Shown here piece by piece: positions 1 to 19,829 of a stretch of 64,000 nucleotides of DNA (position 1 is the stretch's first letter; every line of letters begins with the position of its first letter). Origin of the DNA: Norana najaformis (lineage: Eukaryota > Annelida > Clitellata > Crassiclitellata > Hormogastridae); the NCBI GenBank assembly GCA_964023275.1, contig OZ029916.1:34989727-35053726 (forward strand), written 5' to 3'. The notes beneath the pieces are model-generated. The model was not told the DNA's origin and searched no databases. It was given only the letters and a program-made list of their open reading frames with translations. A program made the translations under genes and the position numbers.

Positions 1-112
1 ATGGGTGAATGCATGGACGGCCTAACTGACTGACTGATTAATAACAAAGCACCAACTGATGGTGCTAGGGTCCTTCTGAGTTTCCTTAATCTTATAACTC
101 ATATGTCTATTC

Positions 113-619
113 TAGAGATGAGCACGGGCCAAAAAAATCCCGGACTGGTTCGGTTCGGCACGCATCGAGCAGAGCCCAGCCCGGTCCAAATCCAGGCTGC
201 ACTGCAGGCTACAGCCAATAGTTAATGATTGGGTAATAAAATTGCCCATACTTGATATTTGTTTAGTTACACAAGCATTACAGCTTGTACAAATGCAGCC
301 ATAAACTGTCAATCAAAATCAAACAGGGTACAATATCAAAAAAATATATCGGTATGTGGCGTGCCGCTAACCACAGACTGTCAGTTTTATGTTCAGTAGT
401 TACTTTCTCAGTGTAAGTAAGTATTAGACATTTTAAAATGCTAATTTAAACTTACCAAATAGACACAATTTAATAGTCACAAAACGTGACTGAGTTTTGT
501 ACAAAGATTGAGAAACATGACAGGCGATATTTTTCCAAAAATGCGGACCGAAGTTTCTCGGCCCAGCCTGCCACAAACTCGGCCTGGCCTGGCCTGGCCA
601 GGCCCGATGCTCATCTCTG
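113..619. mobile_element. Possible MITE with short inverted termini
   Basis: The left end has AGAGATGAGCACGGGCC (115-131). The right end has the near inverse, GCCCGATGCTCATCTCT (602-618). The two CGG/GGCC-rich ends contrast with the AT-rich middle. There is no coding capacity. The target duplication was not resolved, so the call is tentative. Confidence 0.4.
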
Positions 620-2261
620 GTCTACTCATATGTTTTACATCAGATTTTCGTCCAAAATAAGCTTTTAAATTTTGCAAGCAAATGAATACGGCAGATACTG
701 AAAACCTTGAAATTATCTTCCAACTCCTGGAGTTGTTTCCTTTTTCGGTCTTGTTCTCGCTTCTGTTCAGATGTATGGTCGTACTAGAAGAAATGCCAAA
801 CATCCAAAGCTACAAGCATCGTTTCACAGAGAAAACTAAGAGTCAGAAAAAAGAACTTAAATTAACAGTAAGCTTCGCACTTTCAAGTTTTAGTAGATGT
901 CTTGTTACTGGCTTTGTTATATTCGGTAGTGCTCTATGTTCAGCGGCTGCAGGTTAGGGCATGCTGCTCAAGCAAACTCCATGTAATGACTTTGGGCAAG
1001 TTGTTCACACATGCTTGTCTCTATCAACATGCAGATCTGGTACCGGCAAAACCCTAGACACAACAGGCCAGTCCAGTGATGCACGGCTCCGTGTCCAGGA
1101 AATCGAGATTTATCCACTGCAGGTAAAAGGCTTAAGAGCTGGAAATTAGTGCCACCTCTACTTTCATCTATGGAACATGAAAGCTTTATTTTACTTAATC
1201 ACTAGCTTATTAGACTAAAAAGATTTGCTATAAGTTAACGTCAGAACAGATAGCAAATACCTTTTCATTTTTGATTGGCCCAGCAACCAGGTAGAGTCTG
1301 TCTAGTGTAATGACCCATTGTTCACTCTGCAGTCGACGTATTGGAATTTGAAGTTGAACTCGACCAATAAAACCTAACATCAGAACAATCAAACCTAATG
1401 TCAGAAAAATCAAACCAAACACTAGAACAATTTATATTATGTCAGAACAACTGAACTGAACAGCAAAATAAAAACACTCAGAACAGCTAAACCAAATCTC
1501 CAACAATCAGATTTAAAGTCAGAACAACCGAGCCAAAACTAGGACAGCCAAATTTAACACATTGAAATCATGCAAAAAATACTTACAATCTACACTTTAA
1601 ATAGGTTCTAAAAAGGGTCTTGTGTCTTTAACCGTCCTCAAGCCAAGGGATGGCAGAAAAAAGGTGCTATATAAATATCTAAAAATACATATATACACAT
1701 ACATAATCAGATCATTCAACTGAAGCACATGTAACCATAAAATCTAATAATAAAATTAATGATAAAAACTCCAAACCAATCAGCATTATAGACTACGGGA
1801 AAAATCCAAGTCCCAAATAGAAACATCACCTGATTTTACTTCTATTGGTAAATCCAGACTCTTCAAAGCAGATTTTTTCAGAGGCAAATTTTCCAGTTCA
1901 ACCTGACCTGGAGTAAAGAACACAAGACAACACCTCATACAACAAGTAAAAAAACAAAAAGCTAAGTAAACAGCATTTTAATTTTTGATTGTTACCAAAT
2001 TTTGCCTGTGACTGTCCAAAGATTAAGTTTACTGACTCATCGTATAGCTGACTAACAGCACGTTGTATTACCATCCCTTGGAATAACCCACTGCTAGGTC
2101 TCCATCTTTTTCTCGCTACATACATCTTTTACCTGATTGCTTGAAAACTGTTCTATTTTGCTGAGAATGCTTCTAAATTCATTGAATGAACAAGTGAATT
2201 CCTGTCAGATGTTAATGAGGATATATATGCCTTTCATAAATATACTGGTGTTACTGACTCC

Positions 2262-2281
2262 TCATGATGATGATGATGATG

Positions 2282-2326
<45 letters not shown>

Positions 2327-2344
2327 TAATAATAATAATAATAC
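2262..2344. repeat. GAT/AAT triplet microsatellite
   Basis: A run of (GAT)n passes directly into (AAT)n, about 80 bp in total. It is intergenic and makes a false Asp/Asn-rich reading frame. Confidence 0.95.
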
Positions 2345-3774
2345 AATTTCTATAGCGCCGTAGCACGGTCGAGGCCGAAGTAAAGGGCGCTGTACATAAG
2401 CTCAAGCGACAATAGAAAATTAACTACAGTCATACGATAATTTAAATAGATAACAACTTGCCTTGGAAAAGAGCGATCGTAAGTTGATCTGTGTTGAGAT
2501 TCTCAACATATTCACCAATGTATGTGTTTAAAACCCATGTTACAAGTCCTTCTAACATCTTCAAGCCACCACACAAGCACAAACTGAATAAACAGAACAC
2601 ATTTGAGACATTCAGAGTTCTTAGTTTCAAAGCAAGTCTGGTCATTGCAACAAGATCATTGGCATTTTGGTCAGACTATCTGTCCCAGCCACCCATCGTA
2701 CCCTAACTCCTAGTGTCTCTGACCTATCACATTTCAACTGGACATCTCTAACAGATTACAATTTTTTATACAGTTCAACTTGAAGTGACCCTATATTGAT
2801 GCCTTGTGCATAATTATAATGGCACTATAGAAGTCACTGATTAAATTAGATTAGGTTTTTAAAGCACACTGTGATAAATCTAAGCACATGAGAAACTATA
2901 GTGCTACATCAGGTCAGCCCAAAACTTGTATGGGTAATCTGTCGCTTTGAACCAGAAAATTATCAACAATAAGGCAACCGCAAAGTGTGAGAAATGGAGT
3001 GCTGCACATGCTAGCAAGAATTATCCAATAAATAATTAGTACCAGCCTCTGTCAATGAAATGCACTGCACTATAAAAACATAGCAAGCATAACCAGTTTG
3101 TTGTCATATTACTTAGTTGTTTCCACCTTCTCAGTCTTTTCAAAATATATCGCAAGCATGGTGAAGTTGGTTTATTTTATATTAAGCACAAGCAGTCGCT
3201 TCCTTTCTTGCTGCCTTTTTGTGGTTATACTTCTTTTCCTTTTTCCATGGCTGGACACCCATTTCATCTTAAACTTTCTTGCATGACTGCAAAAACTTAC
3301 GTGGTCAAATTAATTCTGTGAACCAATAAAATAGTTTGAAAAGCTTTAGTATTACTTATTTACTGTTATTTATTTATGTGAAATTGTGAGTTTTTGTTTA
3401 ACAGCAATTGTAGACAAGATAAATTCGTCTTTGTTAGACCCTGAAAAGTGCAATGACAGAAATTTAAATCACAAAAATGGGATACTTTTACATGAATGTG
3501 TTTATTAAATGACAAATACTTTTTACATTTCCAAACCGGTTCAGAAAAATGAAAAGTTCTACAGCAGAGTGCCATATAAATGTTTATTAAAGGCGAAAGT
3601 GGAAACGAAACCACCGATCACAAACTATTACGCGAAGCTTCACAATTTTTTAAGTTCACATTTTTCAAGGGCATTCTGTTCGGTCAATACGGGTGTAATT
3701 CGTATTCGGAATTTAGATGCATCTCACACAGACACACGTGAAATCATGCAAAAAATACAATCTATACTGGAGAC

Positions 3775-3890
3775 CGAATTATTATCTCTGTCTTGTGGAC
3801 TGATCTTCTGGATATTGACCTGATTGTGGCTTGGCTTTGGTGCGCTATCTGTTGATGCCTTGTGCATTATACAGGGGCGCATCATAAGTT
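3775..3890 (+). mobile_element. LINE 3' UTR fragment (family with GTGGCTTGGCTTTGG)
   Basis: It contains GTGGCTTGGCTTTGGTGCGC followed by TTGATGCCTTGTGC. The same block occurs inverted at 4690-4800, directly 3' of LINE coding sequence, and inverted again at 62335-62390. Because it sits behind the reverse transcriptase C-terminus at 4810-5010, I read it as that LINE's 3' UTR. Confidence 0.6.
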
Positions 3891-4679
3891 GCTAATTATT
3901 ATGTTTAATTATTATTTGGTGTGGTGCTGTCTTTCGTCTTCAAAATAATTATTAGCCGACTGTCATACCAAGGATCGAAGATAGTATGACTAACCAAGGC
4001 AGGACGAACTCGGACTCTAATAGTCTGTGACAATGACTTTGGGTTTTAAAGTCCCTTCGATTACAGAGACATGGAGAACTTTAGTTTTAATCGTCTGTTT
4101 AATTTTTCCTTTAGATTGTCCACGCCTTTACTCACGCAACATCGTATTTCTCTCATAAACAATATTTTGCCACAGAATATATATTTAATGAACAGATTCA
4201 CCGCTATAGAATTACGTAAATAAAAAAACTCCAAGTTTATAAAGCGCTACCCAAAGTTACCAAACAAAAAAACATTTAGAATTTCGTATAAAATAACCCA
4301 GCTGGTCCCCTTTATTGATTACTCTTTGAGTGTCATTATGCGTCTATAGTTTCCCATTCCTCTTACACTGTTAAAAAAGCTCGTGTTTTGTTTTTTTGCT
4401 ATCGTTGTTTGGCGAAATAAAAGACTGTTCTATTCTGTGCTGATTTCTAACACGTACTTTAGAGCAGTTTCATTTTGCCCATTTCTTTACAAATCTCTTT
4501 TTGATTAGGCCTACATAATCTACATGGTCTATGCTATAAGGTAGGGCTAAACGCAGGTTTTAATATAAGCTAATGAAGCAAATAATTCAACTGGTAGGCT
4601 TACTCCGCAGTCGCGTAGTGGTGCGTCGAGGCCGATCAACATTAAAATCGTCATAATAGTAAAAATAATTATTAATAAT

Positions 4680-5010
4680 AATTAGAAAATTTCTAATACG
4701 CCGGTATCTAAAGCACAAGGCATCAACCGATGGCGCACCAAAGCCAAGCCACAATCAGCTAGGTAAACATCCAGAAGGTCAGTCCACAAGACAGAAAGGC
4801 AGCCTACGGTGGATAAGCAATTTGAAACAGATAAGTTTTAAGTTGAAAACGAAATGACAGAAGCGACTGAGCAGAACGAACAGACACAGGGAGAGAGTTC
4901 CAGAATTTAGGTCCAGCAACGTACCGGAAAACCCTTTTACCCAGAACAGTTCTAGTCCAAGATATGACCAGAGAAAGGCAATCAGATGACCTTGAAGAAC
5001 AATGGTAAGT
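4680..5010 (-). mobile_element. CR1-like LINE remnant: reverse transcriptase C-terminus plus 3' UTR
   Basis: On the minus strand 5010-4810 reads a typical CR1-like C-terminus (AGPKFWNSLPVSVRSAQSLL, then LKTYLF) to a stop. It is followed by the 3' UTR block shared with 3775-3890. It is 5'-truncated, with no RT catalytic part left. Confidence 0.7.
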
Positions 5011-6087
5011 CTGGGGAATAAGGACTGATTTTAAGTATTATGATTGGCCATAGATCAATGTTTTATAAAGTTATTGTAAAACTGTCATGTATAAAATATA
5101 CGCAAATATGTCTGTTGTTAATTTTAACAATTTATAAGTAAGAACTACACAAGGCTGCAGATGGTGCTTGTAAATAACATTAAAAAACTGAAAAGTTCGT
5201 TTACGCAGCTAAGAATATTATCGCAATGTTAGTTTCTCTCACAGATGTTGATTTTCGTTAACTGAACATCCTTGAGCATTGTTGAGAGTTTTGGTGTTCA
5301 CTGATCGGTACGCAATGTCCCGTCACTGAAAAAATAATGGTGATGTCCTATCTGTATATAAGAATACAGTACTACGTAGTCCAAAATGTGGCGATTACTC
5401 CATATTATTCGATAGCTTATGGTAAAGCGTTATTTCTACTACTAGATGACGCTACAAAGAAATTGATATGGTTGGTTAATGTGTGAAATCTGTGCTTCGT
5501 ATGTCGTCTGTGCTACCGGCAATTTATTTTACAATTTTAGTAGCTAGTAATCAGTTTAGATTGCTAATCTTATATTTAAAGGTATATATACATATATATT
5601 TCAGTTAACAAATATATACACTTGTGATCTCAGACAAATGTAAGATGGATAGCCGATTACGGCATGTTATAAGAGTTGTCTGCTCGCCGTGTAGATGCGA
5701 GAGTGTGATTGCGTAACACTAGGCACTCCCAACGCACTTTCATTGACACAAGAATCGATGTTTAGAGACCCCTTCATATCAGAATCACAAGCTTAGCAGT
5801 TCTTCATAACCAAAACGCAAAGCCAAGAAAAACAGATTGTCTGAATAGATTTTTATGGCATGTCTGTGTGATGAATATTCTTTTCCTATTGTAATCCTGT
5901 TTCTTAAGTAGGGCACACTCGCCCAGTGCACCATAAACGAGGAGGCTTTGTAGCTTCTGTTGGTCTTCTTCATGCTGTTCTGGCGAGATCTTAGTTCAAA
6001 AGAAGATAGCATTATTGTCAGTGAAGTGAGTTCAATAATTGTTTGATATTCTATTAAACTTTGTGACATATTCACAGATCCGTAAAA

Positions 6088-13387
<7,300 letters not shown>

Positions 13388-14990
13388 CAACTGCAACGAA
13401 TGAACAATGACAGAAGAATTCTCATCACGGCTGGACTCTCGTTTCAAATTTAGAAAGTTGTTGTCAACAACTTTGTGCTAGCATTATGCTTTTTTATTTG
13501 AATTTTGCTTGCATATCAAATCCTGACCATTTTAAGTTGCATGACTTCGCTGTCCACCTTCAATTTCCTTCTGTTCCACGTTGATTTGATTGACCATGAG
13601 AATGATTGAATAACTTTAGTCTAAGGGGTTTCAGCATAAAGATCAATGAATATAAATACATAAATAAGGTCCAGTATTTATTTGGCTTTGCAACACTTTA
13701 GACAAGTTAACAACCCTACCACTCCTACTTTTCATCCATGTTTTTAGCATATTGTATGGGTATATCTGAACATTTGTATAACGCCTGTTAAGGCACCCTC
13801 AATAGTGCTTTGGACTTGGATGATGAGGGCACTAAATAGATGTGCCTTAAGATGATGCAGAAGCCGACGGCCTTGTGTGCATTTACCTGGAGATAGCACC
13901 ACAATGATACCATTCAGCCCAATGTACCAGTTTTTCTTGGCTACATTGGTTTGGCTGACAACAGGCCTGTAGATGGCCACCAATGGCCCAACACGGGCCC
14001 AATAAACATAATTTTCAAAGGTATAATTAATTAGGGTCGTTACACAAATACCTAGTTACGATTCATTTTGAGCAGACAAAATGTACCTTGTAAAACTGTA
14101 GAAATTGGCTTAAAGAAAACATTTAGGCATATAGAAGATCTTTTCACAATGTTAATATCAGGGTACTTTATGACTACTTATGCAGATTGCAACTAACGTA
14201 AGTAATCAGTTAATGATCGTTGCTCGTCACTATTGTACTTTGGTCGTAAGAGGGTCAGTTGTGTCAGTTTACCAATTGTTGGTGTTGCTGCTTAGTTACT
14301 GACCAGTTGTGTTCCAGTGTGGTCAAAGTTACCAACCTAGTTTAGTATGAACAGTGCATCTAAATATCAAACATTTGTGTGGATTCTTTAAAATTTTGTC
14401 TATCTCTTGTATTTAACGGGGTCGTCCATTAATTAAGGACATCCGTGAAGAAGGGAATGGGAGGGGTCACCCAAATGTGGACAATGGGGTCATGCCTAAT
14501 GCAGATGCCCATATCGATTAAATTTATTTCTTTCATATACAATATTACACAAAATGGCCCATTTGCCATGTTGATACGAACGTCGATCACCTTCGCAGTG
14601 CAGCACAACACTGAATTTTAATTCTGCGGCTATATCCATGGGCTACCATGGTGAAAATACTGTCGCTACAGGGCGGAGAAGAGGGACCATAGCCCACTCT
14701 CAAATTGGATAATAGGAAGCAAAGGTACTGTTGCCTGATTTTTTACTTAAACTATGAAAGTACCCCATATAAATTTCTCCCGTAGACTGTCGTCCTGCCT
14801 CATACATAACCAATTACTGTACATGTACGTCAGTAACAGGACCTGCCAACGTCTTGGGGCCTGATATGCGTGATGACTCTGGGAGATACCAAAAGACGCG
14901 CTCAATTATTATGCGAACAGCGCACTGCTGTTAGCGCCCCGGATTTATATTGGCCTTTGTTGTACATGTATATTGTATTTTTGTATTTGT
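13388..14990. other. Intergenic stretch downstream of RTCB
   Basis: No exon recognised. 13750-14030 (minus) has a LINE-tail-like frame (HLKAHLF... motif), too short to classify. 14417-14442 reads GGGGTCGTCCATTAATTAAG, which resembles a transposon terminus common in invertebrate genomes; no partner terminus was found. No canonical AATAAA was seen close to the RTCB stop. Confidence 0.4.
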
Positions 14991-16090
14991 AATTTGAGAT
15001 TTATAAAGCGCCTCTTAGAGGATAAGCTCGTCAGAGGTGCTTCCGACCCGAAAAAGTAAAATCACTGTTGAACAGTACAGTCTTCAGGCGCCTGCGGAAT
15101 ACTGACAGGGGGAGAGAAAGGAGCTCAAGTCGCAATTCTCGAGGGAGATGATTCCAGCAAGTGGGACCAACGTAGGCAAAGCTTCTGGACTGGGCTGCAG
15201 CGGTACGCATGCGAGAGACAAACAGGAGATCTTGAGTGGCCGAGCGAAGGGTGCTACGGCCCGGCAGCGAGGAGACCAAAGTGCAGAAGTCAATGAGGTA
15301 AAGGGGAGCAGAGCCAAGAACACAATTGCGCATGAGGGAGAGGATCTTAAAGTGGACACGCTGCTGGACGGGGAGCCATTGAAGAGTGTCACGAATATAA
15401 AACGAGATGTGGCCATACTTTGGAATGCCCCCTATGAGACGAGCAGCAGAGTTGAGCACAGAATGTAGCTTAGCAGTGTTGGCAAGCGATAGGCCGGTAA
15501 AGATGGCGTTCCCAAAGTCAACCCTGGTGCAAATGAGGGCATGGACCAGCGTGGAGATAGCGTGAAAGGAAAGAGTACGGCGAATGGTACGGAGCTGACG
15601 AAGATGATAAAAACAAGAGCGAGAGACGCTGTTAACATGAGCAGACAGGGAAAGCTCCTGATCCAGTACAACCCCGAGATCCCGGACCGTAGTAGAGAAG
15701 GAGATATCTGGAAATCTTTGACGTAAGGAGGAGAGATCGATCTTGGCGAGCTGTAAGCGGCCACCAAGCCAGATGAACTGGGTCTTATTACAGTTCAAGC
15801 AGAGGCGATTGGTGGACATCCATAGGTCAAGGACATCCATAGGTCAAGGACAGATGTGGCATCGAGAATCCTCTGGACAAGGGCAGGGGCTGCCTCCGCC
15901 GGACCATGGGCATAAGCCTGGGTGTCGTCTGCATACTGAAGGACGGCAACACTCAGTGGGAGGAGGGTCCGAGCTAGATCAGAGGTATAAAAATATAGAG
16001 GAGAGGAGCTAGGACGGAACCCTGGGGGAGACCAAAAAATACGGGAGACCAAGGGGACCGCGAGGGCCCCAAAACGACAGATCACGTCAC
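14990..16090 (-). mobile_element. CR1/L2-like non-LTR retrotransposon fragment, reverse transcriptase C-terminal half
   Basis: The minus strand 16085-15795 carries the RT catalytic QYADDTQ box. A frame shift leads into 15840-15031, 269 codons with LGVVLD, LVHALICTRVDFGNAIF, TLQWLPVQQRVHFKIL and GPTCWNHLP. These are the standard thumb and tail motifs of CR1/L2/Jockey-type LINEs. A short direct duplication (CATAGGTCAAGGACA, about 15820-15850) sits at the frame break. It is 5'-truncated and inactive. Confidence 0.85.
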
Positions 16091-16504
16091 AAATAAATTA
16101 ATGTATATGTTTTATATAGCGACCGTATGGCCTCGACCCTGCTCATTTTGCAGTGAATTTGTCGGGTGAGATCCTCCACCTTGGGCGCCACGCCATTTAA
16201 GGTCCCCGTGCACGGACCGTACTAGCCCTTGATTTAAATCTCTGATATAAGCCACGATCGGGGCTATGTAAGGGGCGTGACTTAACATCGTAAGATCTGA
16301 TTATTTTAAAACGCTGCATAAAAGCTAACGTGGGTTTTAAGTGGTTTAGAAGACATCTATTACGCCCAAAGATTATATTAACAGACGCCGCCTATAATCT
16401 GTAGTTACGCCTTAGGCGTTACGTAAAGCGAAATGTGTTCGAGCAATATGTACGGAAGCGAGAAACGGCAGATTACTAATGACATCGGAACACCGCAGAA
16501 TGTA

Positions 16505-17868
16505 TACCCTTGTGCGAATTAATTGAAACAAGCAATGAATTTAGTAGTTTAGTGTAAAATACTAAAATATACATGTACAAAACTCACATATACGTACATT
16601 AGTAACGGATATGACCTCTATTTTTAAGCAGCATTTGAACACGGTTTGGCATGGAGTCTACTAGTTTCGAACAGTCACTGTTGATTTTCGGATCCCTGTG
16701 CCACACTTGAATCAGCGCCTGAATTAGCTTCTCCATAGTCGTACAGTCTACAGCACAGAGGCGACGTTTGCATATAGCCCACAAAATCTCAATGGGATTT
16801 ATGTCTGGAGAATTCCCTGGCCAATCAAGTACCTGCATTTGCTGCTCTGTCATGAATTTCTTCACCACTCGATGTGTGATAGGGGGCAAGGTCCTGCTGC
16901 AATATCCCAGTACCGTAAGGATACCTCGTTTCCACCTCTGGAATAACTCTCTTTCGTAGAACCTCAATATATTGTGGCGAGCGCATCATTCCTTCTATTG
17001 GCTGCAGGCTTCCGACACCATAATAACTGAAGCATCCCCAAAACATCTTCTTTTGTGGGTGCTTGACAGACTGATTGATGTGACAATCACGAAGCTTCTC
17101 TCCCTGTGACCTTCGAACATGCTGACTTCGCTGGCCCTGTACAAGGAAATGGCTTTCGTCGGTGAAGAGGACTTTTCTCCACTGGTCTTTCGTCCGTTCC
17201 TTGTACTTTTTTGCCCATTTATACCGCTTTTTTCATTGTTGTGGTTAAAAGCTGTTTCTTGATAGGTCTTCTGGCTTTTCGTCCGACTGCAATAAGGCGC
17301 CTGCGAACTGTAGAGGAACTGATTTCGATTCCTTTCTCCTTCAAATCCGTTTTCAATGCGTCACTCGTCTTGCGGGGATACTTTTTGCTTTGTCGAAGCA
17401 AGTAAGCGTCATCTCCAGGAGTTGTTTTCTTCTTACGGCCACACTTTCCTTTACGTTTAGGAGAAACCGATCCGGTTTCCTGCTTCAACTTGATGACACG
17501 GCTGACAGTTGCCAAACTCACACCAACCACTGAAGCAATCTCTCGATACGTCTTAGCTGTGTGTTCGTGAGGAGTGACGATCTTCGTACGCTTCTTAGGT
17601 GTCACATCCATCGCACGGCGGTCGAATCACATCTGGTCAGGTTTCTAAAATCTGATACAATACTGTGCTGCTTACGTAATGATTGTATCAGCCAATGAAC
17701 ACTACGGCGGTCGGGCAGGATTCTAAAATCTGATGCAATAGTAGCTGCTGACGTAATGATTGTATCAGCCAACAAAACAAATGATCTGATTTTTCGTGTT
17801 TGTTTTGAGTACACGATTACGAGTAATATAGAAAACATGCTTTGTTTCAATTAATTCGCACAAGGGTG
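16505..17868 (-). mobile_element. Tc1/mariner transposon, 1364 bp, TA target
   Basis: The inverted termini match over more than 30 bp with one or two differences: ACCCTTGTGCGAATTAATTG at 16506 and its inverse at the right end. TA dinucleotides flank both ends (16503-16504 and 17869-17870). Length and layout are typical for Tc1. Between terminus and gene, a block of about 60 bp (CTAAAATCTGAT...CAGCCAA) is duplicated (about 17640-17698 and 17722-17775). Confidence 0.9.
16599..17611 (-). pseudogene. Tc1-type transposase, two frameshifts
   Basis: It starts at 17611 with a paired helix-turn-helix (TYREIASVVGVSLATVSRVI). It breaks at an A-run near 17228, continues in a second frame with FTDESHF (first D), then WGCFSYYG and QQDLAPYH (second D). 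It breaks again near 16875 and finishes in a third frame with DWPGNSPDINPIE (third acidic residue, E) and LLKNRGHIRY to a stop at 16599. The DDE catalytic set is present but split over three frames, so no active protein is expected. Confidence 0.9.
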
Positions 17869-18832
17869 TAGTCACGAGTATGCATATGTCACTACTTTCC
17901 CCCTCTGGATGCCTAACTATAGCTACCTGCTACGAGGCTGGTCTCATTTGTAACAAAATGGTCGGTGTTACAATCGTAATTAAATGGGTTTAAATGTCTC
18001 TTATATAATTTATTGCAGATCCATATGAGTGTGGAATTTGCCACACTTGAAGAGGTGATAATCAGTTTATCAGTACTTTGTTGCTGTTATCAGAAAATTA
18101 TTTCTGCAGCATCGATCAGAAGCTGTCGACAAAGATATCGCCTGAGTAATCAATATACGAAATACTCGATATCTATATCTGCCGGTAAAGCCCAATTGTC
18201 TAAGCAGAGATACTCGAGTTCGTCATAGTGACTTCTTTGTGCGTATGGCGTGTTTCATATCTGTTCCGATTATACTCCGAGCGTCTTAGGAAGCGGGACG
18301 ACGTCCACGGATCCTTCTTGGGTCGACGAACTGCCTAACAGGGTTTTTGTTATGAATTGTATTCGTACAGCTGCAGAAGTTGCATTGATAGATCAAAGAT
18401 CACGGATCGCGCACGAGTTCCACGGAAACTACACATTTTCTGTTCAACGGTTCATGTATCGCACTTTTCCAAATATTGATCAGTTAACACTAAATTATAT
18501 ACGTATTCAACCATAGCGATTGATTTGGAGTACCGGTAAGTTGTTTTCACTTTTTGTGCCACATTAGTTTTCAAATCTATACGATTTGTGTAGCTGCGGC
18601 TAAGTTCGTATACGGGGACCTTAAATGGCGTGGCACCCATTTCAAACGTGCAGCGGCGATGATGGATTTCACCCGATTAGTTCATTGAAAAAATGAGCAG
18701 GATCGAGGCCATATGGTCGCTATGTGAAAACGTGGACATTTACATTTACGTTAAGTTGTTTAACAGAAGACTCAACATAACATAACAAGGGGTTTTAAGT
18801 GGTTCTGAAGACATGTAGGCCTAACAGGCTTC

Positions 18833-19292
18833 ACCCAGATAAGCCGCCTTCAAACCATTCAGAATGCTCGTTCTCGTGTTGTCACTAAGACCCCCAAGCA
18901 CCATCATATAATTCCTGTTCTTAACTCACTTTACTGGCTTAAAATTCCTGAACGAATCGAGTACAAAGTCTTATCACTTACCTGCAACACACTTCAATTC
19001 TCCCAACCCTCCTATCTTTGTGAGATATTTACAATTTAACCAGTGATGGGGTAGTGTTCAACCTGCTCCTCTTCTGCCTATCCTGACCCCTTCTTCCTCT
19101 TATCTCTCTTTCCGCACCGGTCCTAAACATCACCCGCCGTAGCTCCCTCTCTGTCTCTCTGCCCGACTCTTGAACTGGAACCGAACACGTTTGCCTTTCG
19201 ATTTTGTTTTGGCTGAGTGGCTGTGAATAAGCTGGTCCCTGTGACGTGGCTTTCGTTGGGCTCTGTAGAAATCTCGGGAATACGATTACGAT
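18833..19292 (+). mobile_element. 5'-truncated LINE copy 1 with ATTACG-type tail
   Basis: It begins in RT coding sequence (SRLQTIQNARSRVVTKTPKH, LYWLKIPERIEYKVLSL). It ends with the shared 3' block GCTGGTCCCTGTGACGTGGC...TCTGTAGAAATCTCGG followed by a short (ATACG) run. Confidence 0.75.
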
Positions 19293-19299
19293 GCCCTAA

Positions 19300-19730
19300 T
19301 ACTGTGCGTCACCTCATCCCTAAAATTTGGCAGTCGCTCAATAGACATAGCTGGCCCACCACTCTGGAATAAGCTCCTCCCAGGACTGCGACAGTTATCT
19401 GACCCACCATACAAACTCACCTACGCTCCACCGCTTGTAATTTCTGCATTGGCCTTTCACTCAAAGCTGAAAACATTCCTCATTCACAGATTTTATCTGG
19501 ACTCCCATTCTTCCTCTTATTCCTCTTTCCGCTCCGAGCCCAAATATCACTCACCGTAGCTGTCACGTTGTATCTCTGCCTGATTCTTGGATCTTTATCT
19601 GGAACAGAACACTTTTCCTATTGATTTTGGTTTTTGTTTTGACTGAGAGCCTTTGAAAAAGCTGGTCCCAGTGACGTGGTTTTCGTTGTGCTCTGTAGAA
19701 ATCTCTGGATTACGATTACGATTAATCTGT
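19300..19730 (+). mobile_element. 5'-truncated LINE copy 2 with ATTACG tail
   Basis: It has the C-terminal coding motif GPPLWNKLLPGLRQL and FHSKLKTFLIH to a stop, the same 3' UTR as copies 1 and 3, and the tail GATTACGATTACGATTA. It follows copy 1 directly. Confidence 0.75.
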
Positions 19731-19829
19731 GTTTGAACCACTGAAAATTAACGGGGAATGTTTAATAGCCAATACTTCTTAGCTTCTTTTTAAAAGATGT
19801 GATAGTGTAAATGTAAATCTACACGGTTT

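Larger units (their letters stand above)
1..6087. other. 5' flank without a recognisable gene
   Basis: Apart from the repeats listed separately, I see no exon that joins to a known protein. Open frames here are short. 1365-1560 is a degenerate A-rich tandem repeat of a CAGAACAA-containing unit. A reading frame at 3509-3823 (+) is open for 104 codons but shows no family motif. The segment directly before 6088 should hold the RTCB promoter and 5' UTR, but no TATA box or initiator could be assigned. Confidence 0.5.
16110..18735. mobile_element. DNA element with about 120-bp inverted termini, hosting a Tc1 insertion
   Basis: The left arm (about 16110-16235) contains TATGGCCTCGACCCTGCTCA and CGCCATTTAAGGTCCCCGT. 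The right arm (about 18595-18730) carries the same blocks in inverse order and orientation, with the same spacing. A third, rearranged arm copy lies at 19830-20000. The interior holds the Tc1 element and two unclassified reading frames (18013-18228, 18250-18516). I see no transposase belonging to the outer element, so it may be non-autonomous. Confidence 0.65.

Noticed and set aside
2137..2355. Asp/Asn homopolymer protein
   Set aside because: Translation of the GAT/AAT microsatellite with no flanking exon.
15148..15726. Plus-strand frames of 60-106 codons
   Set aside because: They mirror the minus-strand LINE reverse transcriptase with its clear motifs.
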